The notes under the pieces were generated by a model that was not told the origin of the DNA, did no database searches, and worked only from the letters and a program-made list of their open reading frames with translations. DNA of 64,000 nucleotides from Verpa conica (taxonomy: Eukaryota > Ascomycota > Pezizomycetes > Pezizales > Morchellaceae). Made by a program: the position numbers and the translations under genes. The stretch is taken from positions 1,612,001 through 1,676,000 of the forward strand of contig JAUFSD010000009.1 in NCBI GenBank assembly GCA_033030425.1, given 5' to 3'. This document shows positions 45,575 through 57,918 of the stretch, piece after piece (within the stretch, counting starts at the first letter, position 1; each line of letters begins with the position of its first letter).

Positions 45575-47659
45575 TACGGAATAGAGGGAGGTGGGGGTTT
45601 GATTAGGTCAGGGTGAATTTAAGGATTGGAATAAGTTTACTTCTGCTGTTTTTGTTTATTTTACGGTTATTTTAGTGATTAATTTGGTTGTTTTATTTCT
45701 ACTCTTTATTTGTTATTTATTTTTGTTTGGGTTGCCGAATACCATACCATAAGGGCTCCATTTATTTATGATTAATTCACTCACTCATTCATACTATACC
45801 AAAATTGAGTGATAATAGATCAGGGTTAGGAATTGTATCATGGGAAATCACTCGCTAAATATATCAAGTCACCTGTTGGGATATAGCTACCTAATTAGGT
45901 ATAGCGTGGGTATGGTGACGCTTACATGTTGAGTAAGCCTATGGAGGGCTTCGAATAGGTTTCTCTAGGTTTTAGGGTATCGTTAATCGGTCTAAGATAT
46001 ATATATATGGGGTATGGAAGCGCTTCTCTAGAGACTCTCCTAGTCTGCTAAGTTTCTGAGATACTCTATATCAACTCCATAACCTTTTCATCACACCTCG
46101 GCTATCTATGGTATGGGGTTATCATCCCTGCGTAGAGGTTGGCCAGTTCTGGAGTCACTATACAAAGAATATGAGGCCTGTACTACATGTACCTACCCTA
46201 TAATAGCTCAGTGTAGTGGTAAGCATACCTAATTATGCATACTGTTTGGCAAAGCCTCCGATAGATCTACGTAATTTGGATAGTCGTTTTCAACAAGCAT
46301 ACATGTCCCTATATTATTGACGCTGGGGGGCGGTGAAAGGGCCTGGCCAAAAAATTGTAGGGCGAACTGGTTGTAGGAGCGCCAAGAGATGTTTCGGCAA
46401 TTGGGGTGAATCCTCAGTGTTAGTTCAGAATTGGACGCTTTCCGAGATTCGTGGAGAAGCTATCATCGCGTAATGTCAAGACCTGTTTGGAAGACAGAGG
46501 TCAGCTGTATCCAAAAATCTCTTGGCGCCATTGATAGCTTTCTGATAGTGCCAGCTTTGGCTTGCACAGACAGCGAAGTTGGTAGTAACAGTCATTCCGC
46601 ATTTCGAGATTTACCGGTGATGGCAGTCCTCAGCGGGCTGAGTAGGCGGCTGTGAGACTGGATCTTTTATACGTAGGGACTCCTTTGTGTAGGAACACTT
46701 ATATCCAGGCACAAGTCTGCGGATTTCAATTGTAACTGGGCCCTGAGGAGTGTGTTAGCCGTGGAAGAATCATAGGGAAATTCAAAGACTACCTACAGCC
46801 TTCTTTTTCCTTTTCTGCTTCCTATTATTAAGTTTACTGGTCTCTATCGTAAGAGTATAGATTTTTGTGCGGGGTTGCCTTGCTGCTAGGAGATGGAGTG
46901 GGCTGTGAGAATGTCTGCCCTGGACCCTGGTTGACCTTCTTGTCCCGAGTGGCCACCTGCTATGCCACAAGCTGCGGCATATTCCGCATAAACTGAACCA
47001 CTTCCAAAACCATAGACACCCCCCAGTATCCAAGTGTTTCACACACGTCCATACTCTACGCCTCATCAACCTGCAGCTGCGTTGTTTCGTCCACCAATCG
47101 CCACGATGAGTCATCCTTTCGACCACCTCTTTCTCAGCCTTCTCAGTATTATCGATTGCCACGCAGAGACCACGGAGAGGGCTGCCAACGTCAGGACAGA
47201 GGTGGGGTTCTTTTTGCTATATGTGAGTGACACAAAGATTCTAAAAAGCTCATAGATACTCATGTGTTGATTGTTTCTTTTTAGCGTGACCTACAGACGT
47301 CAACCGGGCCACTTGGGTGATGAATGTAATGCTCAGCCTTGCAGTATCATCAGAACATACATGTATTCAGCCATCAATGGAAGCGGTTGATTTTACTCGT
47401 ACGCCTATTGTAGGATCAACCACGTATTCTACATACTGGTTGCTGTGCATAAACCCGATGGTGTGGGCAGTAAGCTGCAGTATGGGTACTGCGCGAGGCT
47501 AAATCTACCCCCAATGCTACACTGGGACCTTTTATACATCAACTTTGAACTTTTCATTGCTTTTCATTACTCAACATACTCAACATACTCAACGTACTCC
47601 TCAAGAATTAACAGCTATCAAAACTATCAAAAAAAAAGTCCATGGATCTTGTAGCCACC
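45575..47659. other. intergenic stretch with a solo LTR
   Basis: It contains the LTR copy at 45874–46090 and the short repeat at 45753–45786. Small frames at 46431–46655 and 46782–47255 are not supported as genes. Just before the AAA gene, ACTCAACAT is repeated (47568–47595), probably in the 5' UTR. Confidence 0.5.
45874..46090 (+). mobile_element. Solo LTR, second copy
   Basis: It begins TGTTGGGATATAGCTACCTA exactly as the element at 8481 and shares AGCCTATGGAG, the GGTTTTA block and CTTCTCTAGAGA…CTCTCCTAG. It ends near TTTTCA. The flanks TCACC/TCACA may be a decayed 5-bp duplication. No internal retrotransposon sequence is present. Confidence 0.8.
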
Positions 47660-50600
47660 ATGCCTTCGCGTTCAAGATCGACTTCACCCACGCCTATACC
47701 TATTGGTGTTAATATCGATATACCTAGATCTTCTAGTTCTTCTTCCGGCGCAGGTTCAGGGCGTTCATCAAGATCTTCAACTCCGTATTCTTCACCTTCT
47801 CGTTCTCAAGAACCATCATCGTCAGGAGATCTAGGTGCACGCAAGCTTTCATTTTCACGTCGCCGTGGGCGAGGTGAATTGCCGTCAGTTTCAGGCAAGG
47901 GCCTAGAGCTTCTTTCACCACCCCGCGGTCGCCAATTATCCCTAGACCCACCACAATCTCGGGGTCTAGATGCATCGCCCTCAGCTGCGTCTCGGGATTC
48001 GTCGCCATCTCGGGGCCTAGCGGAATCTCTCTCAATGGTGTCCCGGGAGCCATCACCACCTCGGAGTCTAGATGAATTGCCCTTAGCAGCGTCTCGAGAC
48101 TCATCACCGTTTCGAGATCCAGATGCATTGCCCTCAACATTGTCCCGGGATTCACCATCTCCGGACCCATCAACACCTCGGGATTTGGATATATCGCCAT
48201 CTGAAGATGAGGAACTGCCTCGGGATCTAGATGAAGCACCCTCAATAGTGTCTATGGATTTATCACTACCTCGTGATCTAGATGAATCGCCCTCAACAAC
48301 TTCTGAAGCCTCGTTACCAGCCCTTATTGAAGATTCAAAACCAGAGACTCTATTTTCCCCTGGAGATACAGCACAAACACAGTCCCTCAAAAATCCGTTT
48401 CTACATAAGGAATCCGCTGCAGAGCAGGAATGGAAACGGCAGAAGGCGGAAGGGGCTACTAACGCTGAAATTGACGATTTGATGGAACTAGTCGGTCTGG
48501 AGGAAGTCAAGGAGCAGGTGCTGGCTATCAAAGCCAAAGTTGAAACTTGCTGGTATCAGGGAGCCGATCTGAAGAGTCGGTTCAACATCGTGTTTCAAGG
48601 AAACCCAGGAACAGGTATGATATTTTTCCCCATCTACCAGCACAAACCGACTACAAATTACTAACCCTTACATAGGAAAAACAACTGTTGCTCGTATTTA
48701 TGCAAAATTTTTGTATTCCATGGGTGTCCTGGACTCTGAAAACCTAAAGGAGACCTCAGGCGCGAAGCTAGCGTCCCTATCAATCGGTGAGAAAAAAGTC
48801 AAGAAGATCATTAAGAAAATTGTGGGGACCAGGGAGAGCCCGTCTTCAGGAGTCCTCTTTGTGGATGAGGCTTATCATCTCACTGCACCGCACACATCGG
48901 TCGAAGGACGTCAGGCTCTCGACTATATACTTACGGAGATGGAAAATAGAGTTGGCCAGTTGGTTGTGATATTCGTCGGCTATAACAAGGAAATGGAGTC
49001 TTTTTACGAGCACAATCCGGGGTTAGCCAGTAGGATACCGTACAATCTACAGTTTGCGGATTTCAATGATGCGGAGCTCTGGAAAATCCTGCATGACAAC
49101 ATCAACAGCATGTACGGAGGACAAATGAAAGTCGAAGGTGGTCTTGACGGTCTTTATATGCGTATAGCTATCCGCCGATTATCCCGTGGCCGAGGAATCA
49201 GAGGTTTTGGAAATGCTCGTGCTGTTGATAACTTGTTGGCAAAAATTCGCGAACGTCAGGCAAGGCGGCTGGTCAAGGAACGTAAGGAGCGCCGGTGCTC
49301 GCTCGAAGATATCGATCACTTCTACTTCACTAAGGAAGACTTGATCGGGCCAGATCCCTCTCAGGCGATAGGCAAGAGTACTGCTTGGAAGAAACTTAAT
49401 GAACTTATCGGTCTTGATTCAGTCAAGAAGTCAGCTGTAGTTATGAAGAGCATCATCGAAACAAACTACCAACGAGAGCTAGCTGAACAAAAACCGCTTG
49501 ATTTCTCCCTTAACCGGGTATTCTATGGATCCCCAGGAACTGGTAAAACAACGGTAGCCAAATTGTATGGTCAAATTATGGCGGATTTAGGGCTTCTCAG
49601 CAATGGAGAAGGTAAGTGTTCACCTCCATAGCTCTATTACAGAATATTGAAACTTACTCTTTTATTTTAATAGTCGTTATAAAGACCCCTGTAGACTTTA
49701 TTGGTGAATATTTTGGAAAGTCGGAGTCAAAAACCAGAGAAATTCTTTCCACGACACTTGGCAAAGTCTTGATTATTGATGACGCATATATGCTGGACTC
49801 TGGGGGACCTGAAAATCAAAATGACGTTTACAGGACGGGAGTAATTGATACACTTGTTGCAGAGGTTCAGAGCATTCCAGGGGATGACCGATGCATACTC
49901 CTCCTTGGCTATGAGAACAGACTCAAAGAAATGTTCCGGAATGTCAATCCCGGGCTCTCTAGGAGATTCGAAATCGAAAATCCTTTCCGTTTTGACGACT
50001 TCAACTTAGAACAGCTTAAGGATATCTTACAGCTCAAAATGAGACAACAAGATTTAAAAGCCACGAGTAATGCTTTGGATGTTGCACATGCGCTCCTCGA
50101 TAGAGCCAGCATGCGCTCAAACTTTTGTAACGGAGGGGAGGTAGACAGCTGTCTTAATATGGCAAAGCTGAACTATGAGAATAGGCAGCTACAGATGCCC
50201 CTTGGTGAACGGGACTATAGTTTTGTTTTGGAACCTCAAGACTTTGACCCAGACTTCAACCGGGACGTCAATGCAGGCGCCAATTGGCGGAGCCGAATTA
50301 AAAATATGGTAGCCGACTATATTATCGACCAGTTAGAGGGGTATCAGAAACGTGCTCAAGTAGCAAATCTGTACGGACTTGATCCTCGTAGGCAAGTTCC
50401 AACAAATTTTGTATTTAAAGGCCCACTAGGTTAGTACCATTGCAAACAGCCCAGTTATAGTCAAATAATGATTAACTAAAATTATTTAGGGAGCGGGAAG
50501 ACAACTACGGCTAGGATTATGGGTAAACTTTATTACGGGATGGGATTTCTGTCCACCGATGAAGTGATTGAGTGTACTACTGCAAATTTCATTGGCCACT

Positions 50601-51727
50601 ATGTTGGGCAGACAGGTCCTAAGACTAGAGAACAGCTGGACAAGGGCTTTGGAAAAGTGTTATTTATAGACGAAGCCTATCGCCTTGCCGAAGGACAGTA
50701 TGGGGCCGAGGCCGTGAACGAGTTGATCTCCCTTCTCTCGAGTCCGAGATATGTAGGCAAGATGGTTGTCATTCTGGCAGGATATACCTTTGACATTAAC
50801 AAACTCATGACAACTAGACCTGGTCTCTCAGGTCTTTTCCCAGAAGAAATCGTCTTTAAGAATATGACAGCTGAGGATTGTCTGACTCTATTGAAACGCG
50901 AGCTTAGCGAGCTACAGATCAGCACCACTTTCCTGGATGATATTCAGGACTACAATAAACTCCGTAGGTTGATCAACGCGTTATCAATCTTTCCGTCATG
51001 GTGCAACGCTCGACAAATCAGAATATTGGCCAAAAATATGTCAGGCTGTGCTTTGAAAGCATTATCCGAGTCTAGCGAATTCCCAGATGAAGTACCGCTG
51101 TCTGTAAATCAAGCAATATCGTGTATCAGACGGATGTTTGAGGTGGAATACGATAGATGGAGTAGCCAAGATGGAAAAATGCAAGATCTCTCATCCATAG
51201 CCGCCGCCCAAATGTTAGGCAACCCACCTGAGGCTACCCAAGAGCCCACGCCCACAGCCACCGACCAAGCAGCAACCCACTCGTCCGGAACCACCCAAGC
51301 AGCAGGCAGCTCGCTCAGAATCCTTCAAGATCCTGTGGGCATCAGCCAAGCTGCAAGTGGGCTGTTCATAGCCGCCAATGGCCCCGTGGCCAACCCTGAT
51401 GGAATATATAATTCTCACATGGCTACTGAATCTTCTACTGCTCACCCCCATTGTACAAGAATACACACTGAAGGGGGAGCTGGCGACATAGACGACCAAG
51501 CACACCATAGGCACCGTAGGCACCATACGCACCAGCTACCTCAGTTGTCTCCTCAGGAGGCAATGCAGCTAGAGCTGGAGGAGACGAAGGAGAAGAAGGA
51601 AGCGGTTCAGAAAAAATTACAGCAGATGGGGGCTTGTTATGCTGGATTTGGTTGGGTCAAAGTTCCTGGTGGATATCAGTGCTCTGCTGGTGTTTGTTTT
51701 ATTTCTGACGGACAATTGGGACTATGA
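47660..51727 (+). CDS. Triple AAA+ ATPase (CbxX/CfxQ family), 1,294 residues
   Basis: Four exons in phase (47660–48614, 48676–49611, 49674–50429, 50490–51727). The ATG at 47660 sits in a perfect GCCACCATG context; an ATG six codons upstream is weaker. Residues 1–260 are a Ser/Asp/Pro-rich disordered head with repeated SRDSSP/DLDE units. Three AAA modules follow: P-loop GNPGTGKTT (314–322) with Walker B FVDEAY (380–385), GSPGTGKTT (603–611) with IIDDAY (664–669), and GPLGSGKTT (880–888) with FIDEAY (941–946). The C-terminus is Ala/Thr/His-rich and ends in a short coiled coil (LELEETKEKKEAVQKKLQQM). Bacterial and plastid CbxX members remodel inhibited Rubisco; the fungal multi-module proteins have no settled substrate. 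Introns interrupt the first and third P-loops. Module 2 has Asp in place of the Walker B Glu, and module 3 has GLF where others have an SR-F/Arg motif. Confidence 0.93.
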
Positions 51728-54700
51728 TATTTATTTTGTGTTTTATTGGTTTGAGTTATCGAGTATTAGTAGATGACCTCTCTTTCTTTACTGTTATGTA
51801 TATAGATATAAGTTTCTCTATTTCACATCAATAGATTATCTTTGTTTGCCTCAGAAAAGTGATATCGCGCACTCTTACTTATTTGTGACAATTTTAATTT
51901 CTTGATGTATATAGAGAAGAAACCCTTGCCCACTTGATAGAAATTACGTTGAAAACTTTACTCATGATTAGACGAGCTCTCCCAGAAAAACCGGGTATTC
52001 CCCTCGGGCACCTCCGGGGCTAACTTGCATCCGTGAATCCCGGGATCAGTAAATGTAGTGGGGGCAGAGCCTTAAGTAGTCTATGCCTTAAATTAAACCA
52101 GGTGGCAAATAGGAACCCAACGGGAGGGAGAATGACTTGAATCTCTCACTAGCGACAACTAAGAATGGTACCTCAGTACTCCAATCCGGCAAGCCACTCA
52201 TTATTTATCAGTGTTGACCTTGACTCCTATCGCGATTCTGGAAAATAGGAGACAACCATACGTACATATCTTTTCGCTATAATAATATGGCTAGGATTGG
52301 GGGTTAGTTTTCCTTATTGTAGTTATTGGTATTGATTCCTCTAGAGGAGTATAAAGTAAGTCAGTGGGATATCTAATTAAAATATCGTTTGGACTGATTC
52401 CTTAAGCTTGGGGAGGGGGGACGTCCCAGCTCTAGTACCGGGTACGTTGATGGACTTAATATTTCATATCTCCGTGAGGATGTATAGTTAGTAAGCAGAA
52501 ATGTTCGTGATGGAACAGGTCTCAGGTGGCGCAAAAAAACCACAGAGTCATGTTCCAAAAGGATAACTACTATGTTTGATTCTCTAAAATCTCATCTATC
52601 TCGAAATAACAATTATAGTATTTATTTCCTGGTGCCTGCTTTCCAGTGAATCTTTTTAAGCTAAGTCAATATTACTGAGTTTTTTTACTGAGACAAATTT
52701 CGCCATTTGAGACTTGTCTTATCACAAATATTATTGCGTACTGACTGGCTGTATAATCCCCTGTGTCAAGCTCAATTCCTCTACTTCCTACTATACAACG
52801 ACCAGCAGGATTATTGTAGTAAATATGGTAAAGAGTTCTATTGGTCTTTTCAGTTCTTAGCGAAGATCTTGGCCTAGAACTTTACCTGTAAAACCCTTGT
52901 TCCTATAATAATATTACCGGTCACTGGCCCTGTATATGCCTAAACAGTCTAGATCTCGAATAACTACAGGATCTCCTATGATTATCGTTTAAGCAACCCA
53001 CCCCCCCCTTCCCCACCCACGCCGGCCACACAGGGGATCGTTTATCTCAACCGAGGTGCGGAAACAAACCTACATGTGGCGATATATTCTATCGGGGGGG
53101 TGGAGGGTCTCCGCAATAACAAAATCCAAAGCGTGCCTAAAGTACCTACATGGAAAAACAAAACAAAAAAATCTCGGATCAGTTCAAAACATCGGTAATC
53201 ACTGATAAGACCTAGAGAATATCCGTTCGATATTAGGATGGTACGTTCCTGTTTGTTAAACGTCATTCGTACCCCCGTACCCCCCTCCCCTCTCTCGCGA
53301 CTGTCGCATACATATGTAGATGCAAGGCTATGAAGAAAAAAAAAAGTCCACTCGGGTTTTATTATAAAGGTGTAAATGTATTTTTTCTTTTTTTTCTTTT
53401 TTGAGTATGGGAATCCTGATACGATCGACAGATGCGGGTAACGATAGATCCTCGAATTGCGATGTATCTCATCCCTGTGATATGATATAGGTTTCTTTTA
53501 TAATGTCTCGGCATAAAATTTGAGATTTAATTTTTTTTTTTTTTTTTACTTTCAATCGAGGCGATATTGGGGGGGGGGGGGGGGTGGCTCCTCTGGGTAA
53601 TTGCTATATGTTGGAATATTGAAGTATATATTGAATAATTTTCCCCCCCTCTCTCTATCTTTTAATTCCGGAGGGGGGGACGGCTGTTAAATTTCACATG
53701 CACTATGTTGGAGGATGTTGGTATTGGAGAAGACCTGCAGGGATCTTCATCTGTTCCGCAGAATGCAGTTCTTCGGGTGCATGACGTTTAAACAGACAGA
53801 CCTATTCTAAAGGTGGATCACTTTTAAAAAGAAGAGGAATTATTTTTAATATATATTTTATTCAAAAACAATCTGCAGCTAAAATGCAATGGACCGGCTA
53901 CGGCAATCAGGAGAATATTATTGCCAGCTTGCTTCTTTTTTCTTTCTTTTTTTTTCTATCGTGGACATAAGGTTGATCAGTTGGAAAAAAAACATTCTCT
54001 CTAAGGCTATCTCTCAAGCGAGATTCGTTAATCAATGCAGGCTGTTGCGACTACCTATCGTGGATTCAGAGGTATTTCGGGGTATAGGGTATATGTGATT
54101 TGCACCCGCAGGACTAATGAAGGCTGTTGGTACACAATCCTAGTGCACACCCTTGCCGGCAGATCGGACGGAATCACCAGGTGAGCCCCCGGGGTTGGTT
54201 TTCTCATTGTACATACTGTTTCTTTCAACATGAGGGATGTCAAGGCCAGACATGGGTACTCGTGTCTCACAAAACCCATAGCGATTAAATACTAGGGCAG
54301 AGTACCGGGAATTATTTATCCTCCGCCGGGCCTCACCGCTGTATGTACCACATACACTGTTACATAGTCTTGGTTCATATGCTTTCTAATCCTAGTTGAA
54401 GAAGGAGGAGGAATTCCCCCCTATGGATAAGAGAAAATAGGATTTCTCTTAGATAATTGAGATGGAGAAGAGGATTTCACGATCTTACCGGATCGGTTTC
54501 CAAAAACAAGAATGATAGTATTCTAACAATTGACAGAGTTTAGGCTCCAGGGAAGAAGAAGAAACAGCCGTGCGCAACAGATTTATGTCGATGAAATTGC
54601 ACAGACCGTTTAATCGTGTTCCTGGTTACGGATATGTCACCCATGACGAACAAACCGTTTCCCAGCACGTTAATCCCGGATCTGGTCCCCTGCAACAAAA

Positions 54701-55225
54701 CGTTCATGTGCCAGGGAGCAGAGGGCGGGGGATCTGCTACTGAGCCCTAGAAGACATCGCCAAGGGGGGGGGATTGTAAGGAGAAGGAGGGAAAAAATAA
54801 ATAAATAAAAAAAAAAAAATCTTTAAAAGGAATCGCTCAGGTCGCCGCCGAGATCCCCGGTACCGTTGAACTAGGCTTAGGTGTTAGTTGAAGGGACCCC
54901 CCCCCGACTATTGGATTCTATTGAGATGGAACATTTTCTCGTGGCGATATATTGGCGACGGCCATCGCTACTCTTCCTGCAGGATCGCACATGCGGGATA
55001 ATATATAATTTATGTCTAACCATGTGTTTCAGCAAATACTATCTGTCTTTGAATAATACCCGGGGGGCCAATAGATGTTGGTTCTAAAAGCTGTTTAGAA
55101 AAAAAAGAAAAAAAAAAGAAAGCCCCCCCACTCTCGTATAAGAACCATACTTTACCTCTACTATGACCTTTCAATCTTAAAGACCAAGCAAGAGAAGAAG
55201 AAAAAACTCACACGATTTACTCACG
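51728..55225. other. 3.5-kb gene-free stretch
   Basis: It has AT-rich sequence and long mononucleotide runs (T run near 53531, G run near 53569, A run near 54810). Frames at 53042–53266, 53889–54279 and 54881–55087 have no family features. The last 100 bp are an A-rich leader for the MFS gene. Confidence 0.5.
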
Positions 55226-57259
55226 ATGGGGATGTGGATTTATGAACCAAAGCCTGTAAGGCATGTACCGGGGACTGCTAAACTATACGAAGAGCAGGGT
55301 TCGGAGGAGTCGCCAGTGGGGAGGAAAAACCTCAAGTATGCAACCGGTAAAGAAGCGAATATGCTGCTTATTCCACAGCCATCAGATTCGCCTAACGATC
55401 CTCTGGTACTATCTCCTGCGACGAGTGATACGAAGACTTGGGGGCATTGGGCTAACTCCTTTAGAATTGGCCATTATGGAAACGTGACCTTACGCTTTTT
55501 ATTCTGTGTCTTTCTGCAGCCGTAGGTAATTTATTAACGAATTACCCAACCAATTATTTCTATTGGCTGACTTTGAATTTCGTGTAGCTGGCGTACTCGG
55601 GCCTGCTGTGGCACCTATAAACGCAGTTCTCGTTAAAGAATTCGACACAACCTACAAGGTGGTAGCAAGATTCGCCGGTTGGCAATTCTGGCCTGCTGGA
55701 ATCGCAGGGCTCATAGGTTCGGCTGTTTCGAGAGTTTGGGGGAAACGTCCAGTCTATTTAGTATCTATAATTCTGCTTTTCATCGGAGCAATCTGGAATG
55801 CCACTGCAACGAGCGCGGATAGTTTCTTGGGCTCTCGGGTCCTCCAAGGCTTCGGATTGGGTGCATTTGAGACCATTGTCCCATCAAGTGTTGGGGATAT
55901 GTACTGCGTAAGTCTCTCACTCTTGGAGGATAATGGCGGAGCAAGTGGATGCTTACAGAGGCCCAGGTTCACCAACGTGGGAAGCGAATCGCGTTTTACA
56001 ACCTGACGTTCCTAGGTAGTACATACTTCATGCCAGTTCTTGGAGGTTATATATCTACAAAACACGGCTGGAGATCTCAATTCCAGATAATTAGTGCATT
56101 CTTGGGGCCGATAGTAGTTTTGGTGTTCCTTCTTGTTCCGGAACATGCGTACAACAGGCCGGCAATCTTCAATACCGATTATGCATCAGCCGATAACCTA
56201 AGTGATCTCGACGAACGTCTTGGGCAGTCTAATGGCGCCCGTGATGCAATTCCAGATGCGATAGCAAAGGAGGCAAATGTTTCTTCTGATAATGAACCGA
56301 CACCCTCAGCTCACTCTGCGAGCAGTGGGGAGAAGAAGAAGACCTTCGTGCAAGAACTGAGGATATACAACGGGAGATTCTCCGATGAGAATGTTTTCAA
56401 GTTGCTGCTCACTCCCTTGGCTTTATTCTGTTATCCAGCAACGATCTGGGCGTTCCTTTTCCAGGGGTCATTTATTACTTGGGTATGCGAAACAACTCTG
56501 AAAAATCCTAGTAAAGAAATGTTTATGAGCTAATATTTTTTTTTTCCCCCTTTAGGGTATTGCGGTCTCTGTGGTTCTTGCTCAGATGTTTGCTGGGCCA
56601 CCAACAAACTTCACCCCCGAGCAACTAGGCTACATGTACGCTGCGCCATTTATCGGTGCAGTTGTTGCGTATTTCGTGGGCAGTCTCTTATCCGACTCAT
56701 CAGCAAAATGGATGGCCCGGAAGAACAATAACGTATATGAGCCGGAATTCCGGGTTCTCCTTGTGATCCCGGTTGCCATTTTCGGTCTCCCCGGTCTGTA
56801 CGCATATGGGCATGTGGCCGAAATGCATCTGCATTGGATTGTCCCCTCTATCCTGTACGGGTTTTTGACCTTTGCTGTCGTTATGAGCTGCACGGCGACC
56901 TTTTCGTATATACTGGATGCGCATCGTGATATATCTGTGGAGATGCTGGTCTCTATGCTTCTACTGAAGAATTTCTTTGCTTTCGGAGCAACCTACTTCC
57001 TTGTTGGATGGGTCGCTACAGATGTAAGTCCCTCATTCACTCTCACAGAAATACCTGCCGAATAAAATACTGACAGTTATATCTAAAGGGTCCGGCTAGA
57101 GTTTTCGACATCATGGGGGCCATCCAGACGGCTATATGTGTCTTGTCTGTCTTCATATACTTCTTTGGGAAGTTACAGAGGGACTTTATGAACAGACACA
57201 ACCTACTAAAATGGCTAGGGTTGTATCCGAAGTCAGTCAGCACAATTGCTATAGCTTGA
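55226..57259 (+). CDS. MFS drug/polyamine-type transporter (DHA1 family)
   Basis: Six exons in phase (55226–55405, 55465–55525, 55588–55907, 55967–56482, 56556–57023, 57089–57259) give 571 residues. The cytosolic N-terminus ends in NDPLNWPLWKRDL, a hallmark of fungal DHA1 transporters and created only by the first splice. A first span and the LGPAVAPINAVLVKEF segment follow. Next come the loop WGKRPVYLVSIILLFIGAIW, then GSRVLQGFGLGAFETIVPSS and VHQRGKRIAFYNLTFLGSTY. A large central loop rich in Ser, Glu and Lys leads to the second six-helix half (GIAVSVVLAQMFAG … SYILDAHRDISVEMLVSMLL), ending with a cytosolic KLQRDFMNRHNLL. It is a plasma-membrane proton antiporter by family. It is the first of three co-oriented genes with the aminotransferase and the P450, consistent with exporting a product. 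Confidence 0.92.
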
Positions 57260-57918
57260 TCTCCATTGTAGTTGCCTCAATTTCCTTCTTCAGTCTCTAT
57301 AGATAATGAGTCATAAATGTTAGTCATGATCCTTTTGATCTTCGCGTGTATAGTAAAAGTGATTTTCTTCAAAAGTGGGGCCGAGTATGTGTGCATAAAG
57401 CAATTAAGTGGATACCATTTGTTGGGCGGAATTTGCCGTAATCCCTCGGTATGCCGATAGACGGGTTCTGCTCGGGCCGAAGATCGCCAGGATTGGCCCA
57501 CCAGAGGTTTAGCTGGACCCACTTTTCGCTCCCTCATGCCTTGTGAATATGCTTGAGGGATTAATAAGCCTATCAAGTAATATCTTAGATTGGAAAGGGT
57601 TCGGGATGCCGGTCGGGATGCCGATCGGACGAATAAGTCTTTTTACTCGGACCGAGGATAATTGAGACGTACTTCCTGACAATGATGGTGATAATTCATT
57701 AATAAGGATGCGCTTTTACTTAACCTTCCCCAGCAAGTTTAGTAGGTCCCGCATCTCGTATTGTAGTTTCCTTGGTACAGGCTACTCGAGTGAAGAGGCC
57801 TTTGCCCAGACCGATGGATGGGTCATAGGCAGTTCAGTTGATAAAAGGCTATAAAAGGCTATAGAAACATCATTGTACGCTCATTCACTCCTAGCTATCC
57901 AAAAAACCACTCGAAAAC
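57260..57918. other. promoter region of the aminotransferase
   Basis: There is no gene here. The right part holds duplicated TATA-like decamers (57841–57860) and a C/A-rich leader. The minus frame 57277–57576 has no family features. Confidence 0.5.
57850..57858 (+). promoter_or_regulatory. TATA box in a duplicated decamer
   Basis: TATAAAAGG lies 60–69 bp before the aminotransferase ATG. The decamer ATAAAAGGCT is present twice in tandem (57841–57860), followed by ATAGAAAC. This is a strong TATA promoter, typical of a regulated fungal gene. Confidence 0.6.

Noticed and set aside
46782..47162. 126-codon minus frame with a basic tail
   Set aside because: Composition is unusual (many Trp/Arg) and the overlapping frames are also open; there is no homology signal I can recognise.
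47806..48537. 243-codon minus-strand frame rich in Ser/Arg/Gly
   Set aside because: It is antisense to the repetitive head of the AAA protein, whose repeated codons keep other frames open.
53531..53584. Long T and G runs as possible functional elements
   Set aside because: Simple mononucleotide tracts occur throughout the window and show no associated gene or structure.
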